NCBI GenBank assembly: GCA_018061075.1
Contig: JAGOUW010000006.1
Location: forward strand, 1-42,197
Length of the DNA stretch: 42,197 nucleotides
From: Candidatus Levyibacteriota bacterium
GTDB lineage: Bacteria; Patescibacteriota; Microgenomatia; Levybacterales; UBA12049
Direction: 5' to 3'
In this document: positions 7,374 to 15,275 of the stretch, piece by piece
Position numbering within the stretch: the first letter of the stretch is position 1
How the letters are laid out: each line of letters begins with the position of its first letter
The notes under the pieces: generated by a model
The model's database searches: none
Seen by the model: only the letters and a program-made list of their open reading frames with translations
What the model was told of the DNA's origin: nothing
Translations under genes and position numbers: made by a program

Positions 7374-8236
7374 AGGCACTTAGCACAACCTGGAGAAATA
7401 TTAGAAGATCTCCGTATCAAGCTGTTGCCGCAATATTTGTAATGATGCTTACATTTTTAGCATTTTCAATATTTGCGCTAATTATTTTTGGATCTACGAG
7501 AATTGTTGATTATTTTGAATCAAAGCCTCAAGTGACAGCATTTTTTAGAGATGAGGCAAAACAAGCAGACATTGAAGATCTTGGAAATTCATTAAAAGAA
7601 TCCGGATTAATTTCTGAGGTTAAGTTTGTTTCAAAGGAAGAAGCTTTAAGAATTTATAAGGAACAAAATAAAGACGATCCTTTATTGTTAGATTTAGTTA
7701 CAGCTGAAATTTTACCAGCTTCACTTGAAATTGCCACCTATAACATAGAAGACCTCGCTCTTGTTTCAGATACTTTGAAAAAATCTACGATCGTTCAGGA
7801 GGTAGTATTTCAAAAAGATGTGGTTTCGACTTTAAGCTCTTGGACAAGTGCTCTTCGAAAAATTGGTCTTGCGGTTGTCATAATTCTCTCTATGGTTTCG
7901 ATTTTTATCATGGTAACTATAATTGGAATAAAAATTTCGCAGAAAAAATCAGACATAGAAACGATGAGGTTAATTGGTGCCGGGAGTTGGTACATCAGGT
8001 GGCCATTTATCTTAGAAGGAATTTTCTACGGTTTGATAGGAGCTCTGATTGGTTGGCTAATTTCAATCGGTGCGCTATTTTATGTAACTCCTTATCTTTC
8101 GTCATTCTTAAAAGGAATTCCAGTTCTTCCAATTTCCCCAATATTTTTACTTGAACTTTTGGCAGTTGAAGCTGTTGTGGCAATAATACTTGGTGCTTTC
8201 TCCAGTTACCTCGCTGTTTTGAGATATTTAAAATAA
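7370..8236 (+). CDS. ftsX: Cell division permease-like protein FtsX
   Basis: The 288-residue membrane subunit of FtsEX has four predicted transmembrane helices (about 20-42, 167-190, 216-241 and 258-282). The large extracytoplasmic domain between helices 1 and 2 (about 45-165) in the family contacts the coiled coil of a wall hydrolase. RNIRRSPYQAVAAIFVMMLT at the N-terminus and the ETMRLIGAG loop near 200 are typical FtsX signatures. A strong Shine-Dalgarno (GAGGAGG) precedes the ATG inside the 3' end of ftsE, and the genes overlap by 4 bases. The next gene encodes the likely effector. Confidence 0.94.
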   Translation: MKALSTTWRNIRRSPYQAVAAIFVMMLTFLAFSIFALIIFGSTRIVDYFESKPQVTAFFRDEAKQADIEDLGNSLKESGLISEVKFVSKEEALRIYKEQNKDDPLLLDLVTAEILPASLEIATYNIEDLALVSDTLKKSTIVQEVVFQKDVVSTLSSWTSALRKIGLAVVIILSMVSIFIMVTIIGIKISQKKSDIETMRLIGAGSWYIRWPFILEGIFYGLIGALIGWLISIGALFYVTPYLSSFLKGIPVLPISPIFLLELLAVEAVVAIILGAFSSYLAVLRYLK

Positions 8237-8252
8237 CACTTTTTTTAAGTGT
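8236..8252. repeat. Short inverted repeat between ftsX and the M23 hydrolase gene
   Basis: ACACTT and AAGTGT form six perfect pairs around a five-T loop, beginning at the last base of the ftsX stop codon and running into the -10 box of the next gene. It could attenuate read-through from ftsEX or overlap a regulator site. The stem is weak. Confidence 0.35.
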
Positions 8253-8257
8253 ATAAT
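8252..8257 (+). promoter_or_regulatory. -10 box of the M23 hydrolase gene
   Basis: A perfect TATAAT ends 9 bases before the ATG at 8267, predicting a start site within about three bases of the start codon. No good -35 is visible, so the promoter may be weak or activator-dependent; read-through from ftsEX is also possible. Confidence 0.45.
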
Positions 8258-8266
8258 TATAAAAGT

Positions 8267-9415
8267 ATGAAATTCAAAAAGATCTTACCATACTTAATTT
8301 TAGCTATCTCCATTTTTAGTGCACTGAGTTTTATATTTAGAATCACTGCAGTTGCTCAGACTCCTACTCCCACCTCTGGACAATCTAAAAATCAGGCGGA
8401 AATCTTAAGACAAATTGATGAGACGCAAGCAAAAATTTCCGCACTTCAGGGAGAAGAAAAAACTCTTTCATCTCAAATTGGAGTTATTGATAATCAAATA
8501 AAACTAACTCAGCTTAAAATTGATTCAGCACGTGCTCAAATTTCAGATCTTACATTGGATATAGATACAGCTGATAAGAAAATTGTAAAACTTGAAGACT
8601 CATTAGATAGTTTGTCGGAAATTCTGATAAATAGAATAAAAGAGACTTATATAGTGGGAAGTACTTCAAAGTTTCAGATGCTTCTTGCGTCTTCAAATGT
8701 AGAAGATTTTGTTAAAAAAGCTAATTATCTGAGAATTGCTCAGGCTCATGACAAGAGATTAATTTATGACACGGTTCAAGCGAGAAATGACTACTCAAAT
8801 CAAAAAGACATTTTTGAAGATAAAAAAATAAAAATAGAGCAGCTTAATGCAGAGCTTGAGAGTTATCAGACACAGTTAGACACGGAGAAAGCGCAGAAAG
8901 AGCAGCTTTTAGCTGTAACAAAAAATGATGAAGCGAAATTTCAGGAGCTTCTCGCACGTCTTAAAGCGGATGCAGCGTCTATTAATATCGCTTTAGGGAA
9001 CATTAATGCAAAAATCGGACCCGTTAATAAAGGAGACATAATTGCGGGTGTCGGATCAAGCGGATGTTCAACTGGACCGCATTTACATTTTGAAGTTTAT
9101 GTTAACGCGAGTGTTCAAAATAACAGAGTAATTGGAAATAGGGTGGATCCAAAACCATATATGGAAAATTCAGCGTATCAGCAGCCAGTTCCCGGATATC
9201 CAGGAAATGTAACAACTTGGTATGGAGAGGTTTATTTCCTAGGTACTCATACAGGACTTGATTTAGCAAATCCTTTCGGTACTCCAATTAGAGCAATGGA
9301 ATCTGGGGAAGCTTATGCGACGAGTGCGACATGTAGCTATAATGGTTCACTTGGAAAAGGAATAATTGTGGACCACAAAAATGGAACAGTTAGTCTCTAT
9401 TGGCATATACCATAA
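8267..9415 (+). CDS. Coiled-coil peptidoglycan hydrolase with apparently permuted M23 domain (FtsEX effector)
   Basis: I start the gene at the ATG at 8267 (382 residues), which gives a clean signal/anchor segment (about 6-30); the in-frame GTG at 8249 overlaps the -10 region. Residues 40-240 form long coiled coils of the CwlO/PcsB type, with the conserved middle segment LLASSNVEDFVKKANYL. From about 248 to 300 comes the half of an M23 LytM domain that normally lies at its end: NKGDIIAGVGSSGCSTGPHLHFEV, with His272 and His274 of HLH. From about 315 to 382 comes the half that is normally first: HTGLD (His328, Asp332), PFGTPIRA, then GIIVDHKNGTVSLYWHIP with His380. The protein stops two residues later. 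All catalytic and zinc residues exist, but in swapped order. Its position after ftsEX supports regulation by that complex. Confidence 0.9.
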   Translation: MKFKKILPYLILAISIFSALSFIFRITAVAQTPTPTSGQSKNQAEILRQIDETQAKISALQGEEKTLSSQIGVIDNQIKLTQLKIDSARAQISDLTLDIDTADKKIVKLEDSLDSLSEILINRIKETYIVGSTSKFQMLLASSNVEDFVKKANYLRIAQAHDKRLIYDTVQARNDYSNQKDIFEDKKIKIEQLNAELESYQTQLDTEKAQKEQLLAVTKNDEAKFQELLARLKADAASINIALGNINAKIGPVNKGDIIAGVGSSGCSTGPHLHFEVYVNASVQNNRVIGNRVDPKPYMENSAYQQPVPGYPGNVTTWYGEVYFLGTHTGLDLANPFGTPIRAMESGEAYATSATCSYNGSLGKGIIVDHKNGTVSLYWHIP

Positions 9416-9418
9416 AAA

Positions 9419-10264
9419 ATGAAAAAGCAGATTTTTATTATCTGTTTAATTGCATATTGTTTGTTTCCTTCCGCTGTATTTGCAACTCCTGTGATTAATG
9501 AATTTTCTTCAAGTACCTCTGATGACTGGATTGAAATTTATAATCCAGACGCCTTTCCGATTGATTTATCGATCTATAGAATAAGAGATTCGACTGAAAA
9601 TAATAATCTAGATCTGTCTGGGAGTTTAGCGCCACTTAGTTTGATTGCTTTTGAATGGTCAAATAAGCTAAATAATGGTGGAGACATAATAAAGCTTGTT
9701 CAGATTTCTGATAATTCAACCGTAGACCTAGTAACTTATGGAAATCAAGGAGGACTAATTGCTCCCGACATAAATCAATCAGCAGGTAGAATTTCAGATG
9801 GAGCTGGCAATTGGACAGTTTTTACAACAGCATCTAAAAACTCTACAAATAATTCATCTTTAGTTTTTGTTCCTCCAACTCCGATTCCCTCAAAGACACC
9901 AACTCCTACTAAGACTCCTCCTACCCCAAAAACAGTCACAAGTCAGCCGTCAAGGATCCCAACTTTATCAAAAAATACTTCGACAGGTTCAGTTGTTTCC
10001 AGAATTCCGACTCGCACTTCGTCAAACTCAGGCAATTCTGATAAAATAGCGCAGTCGTTTGAGAGAAATAACTATACAGGTATTAGAAATTTAACTGAAG
10101 TTACAGAAGCTTCTAGTAAGACAGAAGTAAAAGGCGCTAGCGACAGGAAGTTTCCGTTAATAACTTTAATTGGTGGAGTATTATTGATTTTTGCTGGAGT
10201 TTTGGTATTTAGTTTAAGATATATTAATCCACAAGAATTATATGAAAAAATATTTAACAAATAG
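9419..10264 (+). CDS. Secreted, C-terminally anchored lamin-tail-domain protein
   Basis: The 281-residue protein has a signal peptide (1-22, cleavage plausible after FA) and then a lamin-tail (LTD)-like beta sandwich at about 23-150: TPVINEFSSSTSDDWIEIYN, YRIRDSTENNNLDLSG, LVTYGNQGG and AGNWTVF fit the family pattern. A long low-complexity Pro/Thr/Ser linker (about 150-205) follows, and a single C-terminal transmembrane helix (about 246-266) ends with a short positive tail. The design is a surface-displayed adhesion or scaffold domain on a stalk. The gene starts 3 bases after the M23 hydrolase stop and its last 23 bases overlap tsaE, so it belongs to the same transcription unit. Substrate or partner unknown. 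Confidence 0.85.
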   Translation: MKKQIFIICLIAYCLFPSAVFATPVINEFSSSTSDDWIEIYNPDAFPIDLSIYRIRDSTENNNLDLSGSLAPLSLIAFEWSNKLNNGGDIIKLVQISDNSTVDLVTYGNQGGLIAPDINQSAGRISDGAGNWTVFTTASKNSTNNSSLVFVPPTPIPSKTPTPTKTPPTPKTVTSQPSRIPTLSKNTSTGSVVSRIPTRTSSNSGNSDKIAQSFERNNYTGIRNLTEVTEASSKTEVKGASDRKFPLITLIGGVLLIFAGVLVFSLRYINPQELYEKIFNK

Positions 10265-10673
10265 CGATTCTGAAACTATTAAGTTGGGTGAAGAATTTTC
10301 CGGAAAACTTACAAATGGAGACGTTGTGATGCTTTCTGGAAATTTAGGCGCAGGAAAAACGACTTTTGTGCAAGGAATTGCAAAAGGGTTAGGAATAAAA
10401 GATAGAATTTTATCTCCCACTTTTGTTTTAGTCAGAAGTCACAAGGTTGATTCTGAAAAGTTTCAGACCTTAAATCATATTGATCTATATAGAATTGAAG
10501 GTCAATATAATTTAGAAAAACTTGGAATTTCAGAATTTATAACTTCTGAAAATTCTGTGACAATTATAGAGTGGGCAGAAAAAATAACGGATTTTATTCC
10601 AGCAAAAGGTTACAGAATTAATTTTGTCTACTTAGGCGAAAATAAAAGAGAAATTAAAATAGAAGATTTATGA
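10242..10673 (+). CDS. tsaE: tRNA threonylcarbamoyladenosine biosynthesis ATPase TsaE
   Basis: TsaE is the P-loop ATPase that drives turnover of the TsaB-TsaD complex making t6A37 in ANN-decoding tRNAs. The 143-residue protein has Walker A GNLGAGKTT at 33-41, SPTFVLVR in the switch region, the HIDLYRIE motif near 82-89 and IIEWAEK near 109-115, all family landmarks. The start overlaps the preceding lamin-tail gene by 23 bases, and the stop overlaps tsaC through ATGA. Size is normal. Confidence 0.95.
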   Translation: MKKYLTNSDSETIKLGEEFSGKLTNGDVVMLSGNLGAGKTTFVQGIAKGLGIKDRILSPTFVLVRSHKVDSEKFQTLNHIDLYRIEGQYNLEKLGISEFITSENSVTIIEWAEKITDFIPAKGYRINFVYLGENKREIKIEDL

Positions 10674-11245
10674 ATAACATTGACGAGGCTATAGAAGTAA
10701 TAAGAGGCGGAGGAATAGTCATTCTTCCAACGGATACTGCGTTTGGAATAAGTTGCCGAATTGACGATGAAAAGGCGGTTAAGAGATTGTTTGAAGCTCG
10801 CAAAAGGCCTGTAAGTCAGGCAACACCTGTTTTATTTGATTCGATTGAAAGAGTAAGAGAGTTTGTTTCGTTTGATTCAAAGATTGAAGAACTAATGAAT
10901 AAGTTTTGGCCGGGAGCTTTAACAATTGTTTTAAAATGTGATATTTCAAAAGTTCCAGAATTAGTCAGGGGTGGCGGAGAAAATTTGGGAGTAAGAATTC
11001 CAGATCATGAAATTCCTAGAAAAATAGTTGAGGGTGTTGGAATGCCAATACTTGGCCCATCGGCAAATTTTCATGGAGAGCCAACTCCTTATAAATTTGA
11101 AGAACTTGATAATTCGCTCATAAAACTTGTAGACTTAGTAGTAGAAGGAAAAACCAAGGGAGAAAATTTAGCAAGCACTGTAATCGATTGTACAGAAGAG
11201 CCCTGGAAAATTATTAGGCAGGGGGCTGTAAAGATCGATTTATGA
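10670..11245 (+). CDS. tsaC: L-threonylcarbamoyladenylate synthase (Sua5/YrdC/TsaC)
   Basis: The enzyme condenses threonine, bicarbonate and ATP into threonylcarbamoyl-AMP, the first step of t6A synthesis. The 191-residue protein is a single YrdC domain without the C-terminal Sua5 domain. Motifs seen: GGIVILPTDTAFGISC near 14-29, the basic substrate-binding KRPVSQATPVL near 47-57, FWPGALTIVL near 82-91, GVRIPDH near 109-115 and GPSANFHGEPTP near 128-139. It overlaps tsaE and tsaB by 4 bases on each side, making a tightly coupled t6A cassette. Confidence 0.95.
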   Translation: MNNIDEAIEVIRGGGIVILPTDTAFGISCRIDDEKAVKRLFEARKRPVSQATPVLFDSIERVREFVSFDSKIEELMNKFWPGALTIVLKCDISKVPELVRGGGENLGVRIPDHEIPRKIVEGVGMPILGPSANFHGEPTPYKFEELDNSLIKLVDLVVEGKTKGENLASTVIDCTEEPWKIIRQGAVKIDL

Positions 11246-11550
11246 ATAGAATTGTAATTGATACAACTGATAATACGAAGACCCTCATAAAGTTAGAGGT
11301 GGATAGTCACTCCGACGAAATAATTGAACCCGCAAAACCAAGGACACAAGCTACACTTCTTTTAATCGAAAAAATACTTAAAAAAAATAATATTAATAAG
11401 AAGGATTTGGATGAGATTTTAGTAAATACTGGGCCTGGATCATTTACTGGGACAAGAGTCGGAGTCGCCATCGCAAATGCGTTAGGGTTTGCTCTTGATG
11501 TAAAAGTTAATGGTACAAAGCTCAAGCAAGCTCTTCCTAAATACTCGTGA
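11242..11550 (+). CDS. tsaB: TsaB, half-length (N-terminal domain only)
   Basis: The 102-residue protein matches the N-terminal ASKHA lobe of TsaB, the scaffold partner of TsaD in t6A synthesis. The diagnostic segment is VNTGPGSFTGTRVGVAIANA at about 68-87, followed by GFALDVKVNG. Typical bacterial TsaB is about 220-235 residues; the second lobe is absent and the frame closes cleanly at TGA 11548-11550 with the promoter of the next gene following at once, so this does not look like a simple frameshift. In E. coli the N-terminal lobe makes most dimer contacts with TsaD, so the short form may still work. TsaD is not in this window. Confidence 0.88.
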   Translation: MNRIVIDTTDNTKTLIKLEVDSHSDEIIEPAKPRTQATLLLIEKILKKNNINKKDLDEILVNTGPGSFTGTRVGVAIANALGFALDVKVNGTKLKQALPKYS

Positions 11551-11556
11551 TATACT
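11551..11556 (+). promoter_or_regulatory. -10 box before the CAP-domain gene, leaderless geometry
   Basis: TATACT ends 6 bases before the ATG at 11563, so transcription would begin at the start codon. No convincing -35 is visible. It may be an internal promoter that starts the long nucleotide-sugar operon. Confidence 0.45.
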
Positions 11557-11562
11557 TTTCTT

Positions 11563-12402
11563 ATGCGGGATTTTTTTTACTGTCTAATCTTTCCCCATCC
11601 TAGAAATAATCATAGGGCTCACGTTCTTCATCCGAAAGCGATTTTGTTCTTAATCTCCTTTTTTATATTTAGTTCTTTATTTTTTTCTTCAAGCATAAAT
11701 CCAATAGCATCTCAGATCAGAGCATATGCAGATATATCCAGCCAGGAGCTATTAAATTTCACTAATCAAAAAAGAGCTGAAAATGGTTTGGAATCTTTAT
11801 CAAATAATACTCAGCTAGCAGATGCAGCAAGTAAAAAAGCAGATGATATGTTTGCGAAAAACTATTGGGCTCATAATAGCCCTGACGGAACTACGCCGTG
11901 GGTTTTTATAAAAGCATCAGGGTATAACTATGTTTATGCCGGAGAAAATTTAGCAAGAGGATTTAATAGTGCAAATGACGTTGTAAACGCATGGATGGCA
12001 AGCCCAGCGCACAGATCAAATATTTTATCATCTAATTTTAAAGATGTAGGATTTGCGGTTAAATCAGGCACCTTAAACGGGGAGCAAACATTTTTAGTTG
12101 TTCAGGAGTTTGGAAGTAAAAATTACGCAGCAGTTGTGAAAAAAAGTCCGCCAAAAAAAGCAACTTCCAGAAAAGTATTAGGATTTGAAGTATCAAATAT
12201 TTCCATAAATAACGGAATGTCTAGATCAGGAGAATTAGCGATAGTATTACTTTTAGGATTTATTTCAGTATTGCTTCTTGATTTAGTTCTTATTGAAAGA
12301 AAAAAGATTGTTAGATTCGTTGGGCATAATTTAGATCATGCAATATTTCTTTTCGCGATTGTAATATGCTTAGGTATTCTTGGTGGAGGAGTAATAATAT
12401 GA
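11563..12402 (+). CDS. CAP-domain (SCP/PR1, YkwD-like) membrane protein
   Basis: The 279-residue protein has an N-terminal cytoplasmic stretch with a HPRNNHRAHVLHPKA motif common before the first helix in CPR CAP proteins, a transmembrane helix at about 27-47, and an extracellular CAP domain at about 60-190. Domain landmarks are ELLNFTNQKRAENGL, YWAHNSPDGTTPW, YAGENLARGF, WMASPAHRSNIL and FKDVGFAV; the His of YWAHNSPDG, Glu of GEN and His of SPAHR form the usual CAP cavity tetrad region. Two more hydrophobic helices lie near 225-245 and 259-279. Function of bacterial CAP domains is mostly unknown; surface role is inferred. Its stop overlaps the next gene through ATGA. Confidence 0.88.
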   Translation: MRDFFYCLIFPHPRNNHRAHVLHPKAILFLISFFIFSSLFFSSSINPIASQIRAYADISSQELLNFTNQKRAENGLESLSNNTQLADAASKKADDMFAKNYWAHNSPDGTTPWVFIKASGYNYVYAGENLARGFNSANDVVNAWMASPAHRSNILSSNFKDVGFAVKSGTLNGEQTFLVVQEFGSKNYAAVVKKSPPKKATSRKVLGFEVSNISINNGMSRSGELAIVLLLGFISVLLLDLVLIERKKIVRFVGHNLDHAIFLFAIVICLGILGGGVII

Positions 12403-12665
12403 GAAAAAGAGGACATATAGTTTATTATTTCCTCTTATCCTCGGTTCTTTTAGGCGGATTATCGTTAGTTCTTGCAGTATCTCCTGATAGACAAGCGCAA
12501 ATGATGATCATTGTTGGGCTCGGATTTTCATATGTTTTAGTTGGGGTAATTCATCATTTGATAAATCACGATTTAGTAGCTAAAATTGTGATAGAATATG
12601 TTCTTATTGCGTCCCTTGGGATTGCAGCAGCTTTCTTTATCTTTAAAGGAGGATTTGGAATTTAA
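12399..12665 (+). CDS. Small polytopic membrane protein
   Basis: The 88-residue protein starts MRKRGHIVYYF at the ATG at 12399, which overlaps the preceding stop by 4 bases and has a strong Shine-Dalgarno (GGTGGAGGAG). An in-frame upstream start at 12366 is less likely because it reads through that Shine-Dalgarno. Three hydrophobic segments (about 7-27, 34-52 and 62-85) separated by short loops make it almost entirely membrane-embedded; loop residues include SPDRQAQ and HHLINHD. No family recognised. It is coupled to the CAP-domain gene and sits just before the nucleotide-sugar genes. Confidence 0.78.
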   Translation: MRKRGHIVYYFLLSSVLLGGLSLVLAVSPDRQAQMMIIVGLGFSYVLVGVIHHLINHDLVAKIVIEYVLIASLGIAAAFFIFKGGFGI

Positions 12666-12668
12666 ATT

Positions 12669-13385
12669 ATGAAAGGTGTAATTTTAGCAGGAGGATTAGG
12701 TACAAGACTTTATCCTTTAACCCACGTTACAAATAAACATTTACTCCCCGTTTATAATAAGCCGATGATTTATTACCCTATCGAAACTCTCGTTAAGGCC
12801 GGGATTAAGGATATTCTCATCGTAACTTCTGGGCCTCATGTTGGACACTTCCTTGGAATTCTAAAAAATGGTACGGACCTTGGAGTAGAGCACTTAGAAT
12901 ATGCATATCAGGAAAAGCCGGATGGAGGAATTGCTGATGCACTCGCTCTAGCAGAAAGCTTTGCAGATAATGGCCCAGTTACGGTAATTCTAGGTGATAA
13001 TACATCTGACGCCGATATTAGCGAACAGGTGAGAAATTTTAAGGATGGCGCTATGTTTTTCTTAAAAGAGGTCCATGATCCCGAGAGATTTGGGGTTGCA
13101 GTTTTTGATGAAAATAAAAAAATAATTGAAATTGAAGAAAAACCAAAAGATCCTAAGAGTAATATGGCTGTAACTGGAGTATATATTTATGATGGTAAAG
13201 TTTTTGATTACATTCGACAAATTGAGCCTTCTGATAGGGGTCAGCTTGAAGTGACAGATTTAAATAATATTTATATTAAAGATGGCAAAATGTTTTGGGC
13301 AGAGCTTAATGGATTTTGGAGTGATGCAGGAACTTTTGAAAGTCTTTTTGCTGCAACTAAATACTGGGCGGAAAAAGATAAATGA
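12669..13385 (+). CDS. rmlA: Glucose-1-phosphate thymidylyltransferase (RmlA-like, short form)
   Basis: The enzyme transfers a nucleotidyl group (here most likely dTMP) to glucose 1-phosphate. The N-terminal LAGGLGTRLYPLTHVTNKHL is the nucleotide-binding signature, GDN near 108-110 holds the metal-binding Asp, EEKP near 157 and VTGVYIYD near 168 are typical of the RmlA fold, and GFWSDAGTFESL near the end is the allosteric/oligomer motif of the family. At 238 residues it is shorter than E. coli RmlA (about 290), as in many archaeal-like forms. It overlaps rmlB by 4 bases, which supports the dTDP-sugar assignment; specificity for UTP cannot be excluded. Confidence 0.88.
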   Translation: MKGVILAGGLGTRLYPLTHVTNKHLLPVYNKPMIYYPIETLVKAGIKDILIVTSGPHVGHFLGILKNGTDLGVEHLEYAYQEKPDGGIADALALAESFADNGPVTVILGDNTSDADISEQVRNFKDGAMFFLKEVHDPERFGVAVFDENKKIIEIEEKPKDPKSNMAVTGVYIYDGKVFDYIRQIEPSDRGQLEVTDLNNIYIKDGKMFWAELNGFWSDAGTFESLFAATKYWAEKDK

Positions 13386-14392
13386 ATATTTTAGTAACAG
13401 GCGGAGCAGGATTCATCGGCTCCAATTTCATCCTCTATTGGTTAAAAAATCATCCAACTGACAAAATAGTTAATTTTGATAAATTAACTTATGCTGGAAA
13501 TTTAGAAAATTTAAAAACAGTTGAAAAAAATCCAAATTACTCATTTATTCATGGTGATATTTGTGATGGTGCAGCGGTAAATTTAGCGATGGAAGGGATT
13601 GATACCGTAGTTCACTTTGCTGCTGAAAGTCATGTCGATCGTTCAATTATGGAACCCGCTTCATTTGTTGTAACTAACGTAGTTGGTACGCAGGTCTTGC
13701 TTGATGCTGCGCTAAAAAATAATGTTAAAAGATTTCATCACATCTCAACTGATGAGGTTTTTGGTGCGCTTGATTTAGATAGTACGGATAAGTTTAACGA
13801 AAAAACTCCTTATGATCCGCACAGTCCATATTCTGCGAGTAAAGCAGGTTCTGATCATTTAGTAAGAGCATATTTTGATACTTTTGGTTTGCCAATTACA
13901 ATTACAAATTGCGCAAATAATTATGGTCCATATCATTTTCCTGAAAAATTGATTCCACTGGCCATCACGAATCTAATTGAGGGAAAGAAAGTTCCAGTTT
14001 ATGGTGATGGTTTGTATGTTCGTGACTGGTTATATGTAGAAGATCATTGCAGGGCCATAGAGCTCGTTTTGCAAAAAGGAAAAATTGGTGAAACCTATTG
14101 CATAGGTAGTATGACGCAGGACGTAAATAATCTAGAAGTTGTTAAAAAAATTCTAAGTATTATGGGGAAAGGCGAAGACATGATTGAATATGTAAAAGAT
14201 AGGCCGGGACATGATAGAAGATATGCGATCGACTTTTCAAAAATAAAAAATGAATTAGGATGGGAACCAATGCACTCTTTTGATGAATGGCTTGAGTTAA
14301 CAGTGAAATGGTATCAGGAAAATGAATCCTGGTGGAAAGACGTAAAAAGCGGAGATTATAAATCTTACTACGAAAAGCAATATAATGGATAA
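13382..14392 (+). CDS. rmlB: dTDP-glucose 4,6-dehydratase
   Basis: RmlB converts dTDP-glucose to dTDP-4-keto-6-deoxyglucose, using bound NAD. The extended short-chain dehydrogenase has GGAGFIGSN at 7-15, the dehydratase-specific TDEVFG with Asp124 and Glu125 at 123-128, and the catalytic Tyr150 and Lys154 in YSASK. NNYGPYHFPEKLIPL and VRDWLYVEDHCRAI are additional RmlB signatures. Length (336) is typical. It starts inside the rmlA stop (ATGA) and overlaps the next gene by 8 bases. Confidence 0.95.
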   Translation: MNILVTGGAGFIGSNFILYWLKNHPTDKIVNFDKLTYAGNLENLKTVEKNPNYSFIHGDICDGAAVNLAMEGIDTVVHFAAESHVDRSIMEPASFVVTNVVGTQVLLDAALKNNVKRFHHISTDEVFGALDLDSTDKFNEKTPYDPHSPYSASKAGSDHLVRAYFDTFGLPITITNCANNYGPYHFPEKLIPLAITNLIEGKKVPVYGDGLYVRDWLYVEDHCRAIELVLQKGKIGETYCIGSMTQDVNNLEVVKKILSIMGKGEDMIEYVKDRPGHDRRYAIDFSKIKNELGWEPMHSFDEWLELTVKWYQENESWWKDVKSGDYKSYYEKQYNG

Positions 14393-15275
14393 GCCTCAAA
14401 TAATTGGACTGGGATTAAATGGACTAGTTGGCAGCAGAATCACGGAACTTTTTAAAGATAATTATGATTTTATTAGCTTAAGTCGCTCTACGGGGGTAGA
14501 CATTACTGACGCCGAAAGTTTGACCACGTTAAAAAATTATAAAGACGCTAAATTCGTCCTACAGTTTTCTGCAAAAGCAGATGTTGATGCATGCGAAAAA
14601 GATAAAGATCAGGGGATAGAAGGAGAGGCTTGGAAAATTAATGTAGGAGGCACTAAAAACGTAGCAGAAATTTGCAGAGAGTTAGGAAAGAAAATAATTT
14701 ATATTTCTACAGATTTTGTATTTGATGGAGAAAAAGAAAAAGGAGATTCATATAGCGAGAATGACACCCCAAATCCTATAAATTGGTATTCAAAAACAAA
14801 ATATGAAGGAGAAAAAAGAGTTGAAGAAAGTGGAGCGCCTTTTATAATTTTAAGGCTCGCATTTCCATACAGAGCAGGATTTGAACCGAAGAAAGATTTT
14901 GTTCGCGCAATTATGGATACGTTAAGGAATGGCAAGCAGATAAAAGGCGTTACGGATCAAATTTTTTGCCCAACCCTAATTGACGATATAGCTTTAGCGA
15001 TTGATGCCTTAATTAAAAATGATGCTATGGGAATTTATCATGCTGTGGGAGATGAAGCACTAACACCATTTGAGGCATCAATAAAAATTGCAGAAAGTTT
15101 TGGACTTGATATAAATTTAATTTCTGAAACAAATCGAGAAGAGTTTTTTAAAGACAGGGCTCCAAGACCATTTAATTTGCAACTTAGAAATGCTAAAATA
15201 GAACAACTAGGAGTAAAAATGAAGGGATTTTCAGAAGGTCTAATTGAAATTAAATCCCAACTTAATCCTCTATGA
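14385..15275 (+). CDS. rmlD: dTDP-4-dehydrorhamnose reductase-like (RmlD family)
   Basis: The 296-residue short-chain dehydrogenase has a GLGLNGLVGSRI nucleotide-binding loop, ISTDFVFDGEKE, the RmlD hallmark (STDYVFDG in most), and the catalytic Tyr135 and Lys139 of YSKTK. FCPTLIDDIALAI and a closing HAVGDEALT segment fit RmlD/RfbD. The family reduces a 4-keto-6-deoxyhexose on dTDP, but as no rmlC epimerase is seen the exact product (L-rhamnose, or a different 6-deoxyhexose) is open. It overlaps rmlB by 8 bases and ugd by 4 bases. Confidence 0.85.
   Translation: MDKPQIIGLGLNGLVGSRITELFKDNYDFISLSRSTGVDITDAESLTTLKNYKDAKFVLQFSAKADVDACEKDKDQGIEGEAWKINVGGTKNVAEICRELGKKIIYISTDFVFDGEKEKGDSYSENDTPNPINWYSKTKYEGEKRVEESGAPFIILRLAFPYRAGFEPKKDFVRAIMDTLRNGKQIKGVTDQIFCPTLIDDIALAIDALIKNDAMGIYHAVGDEALTPFEASIKIAESFGLDINLISETNREEFFKDRAPRPFNLQLRNAKIEQLGVKMKGFSEGLIEIKSQLNPL

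Noticed and set aside
8249-8266. GTG start of the M23 hydrolase
   Set aside because: It lies within the inverted repeat and directly at the -10 box; the ATG at 8267 gives a typical signal sequence.
12366-12398. Upstream start of the small membrane protein
   Set aside because: It lies deep inside the CAP gene and precedes the strong Shine-Dalgarno used by the ATG at 12399.
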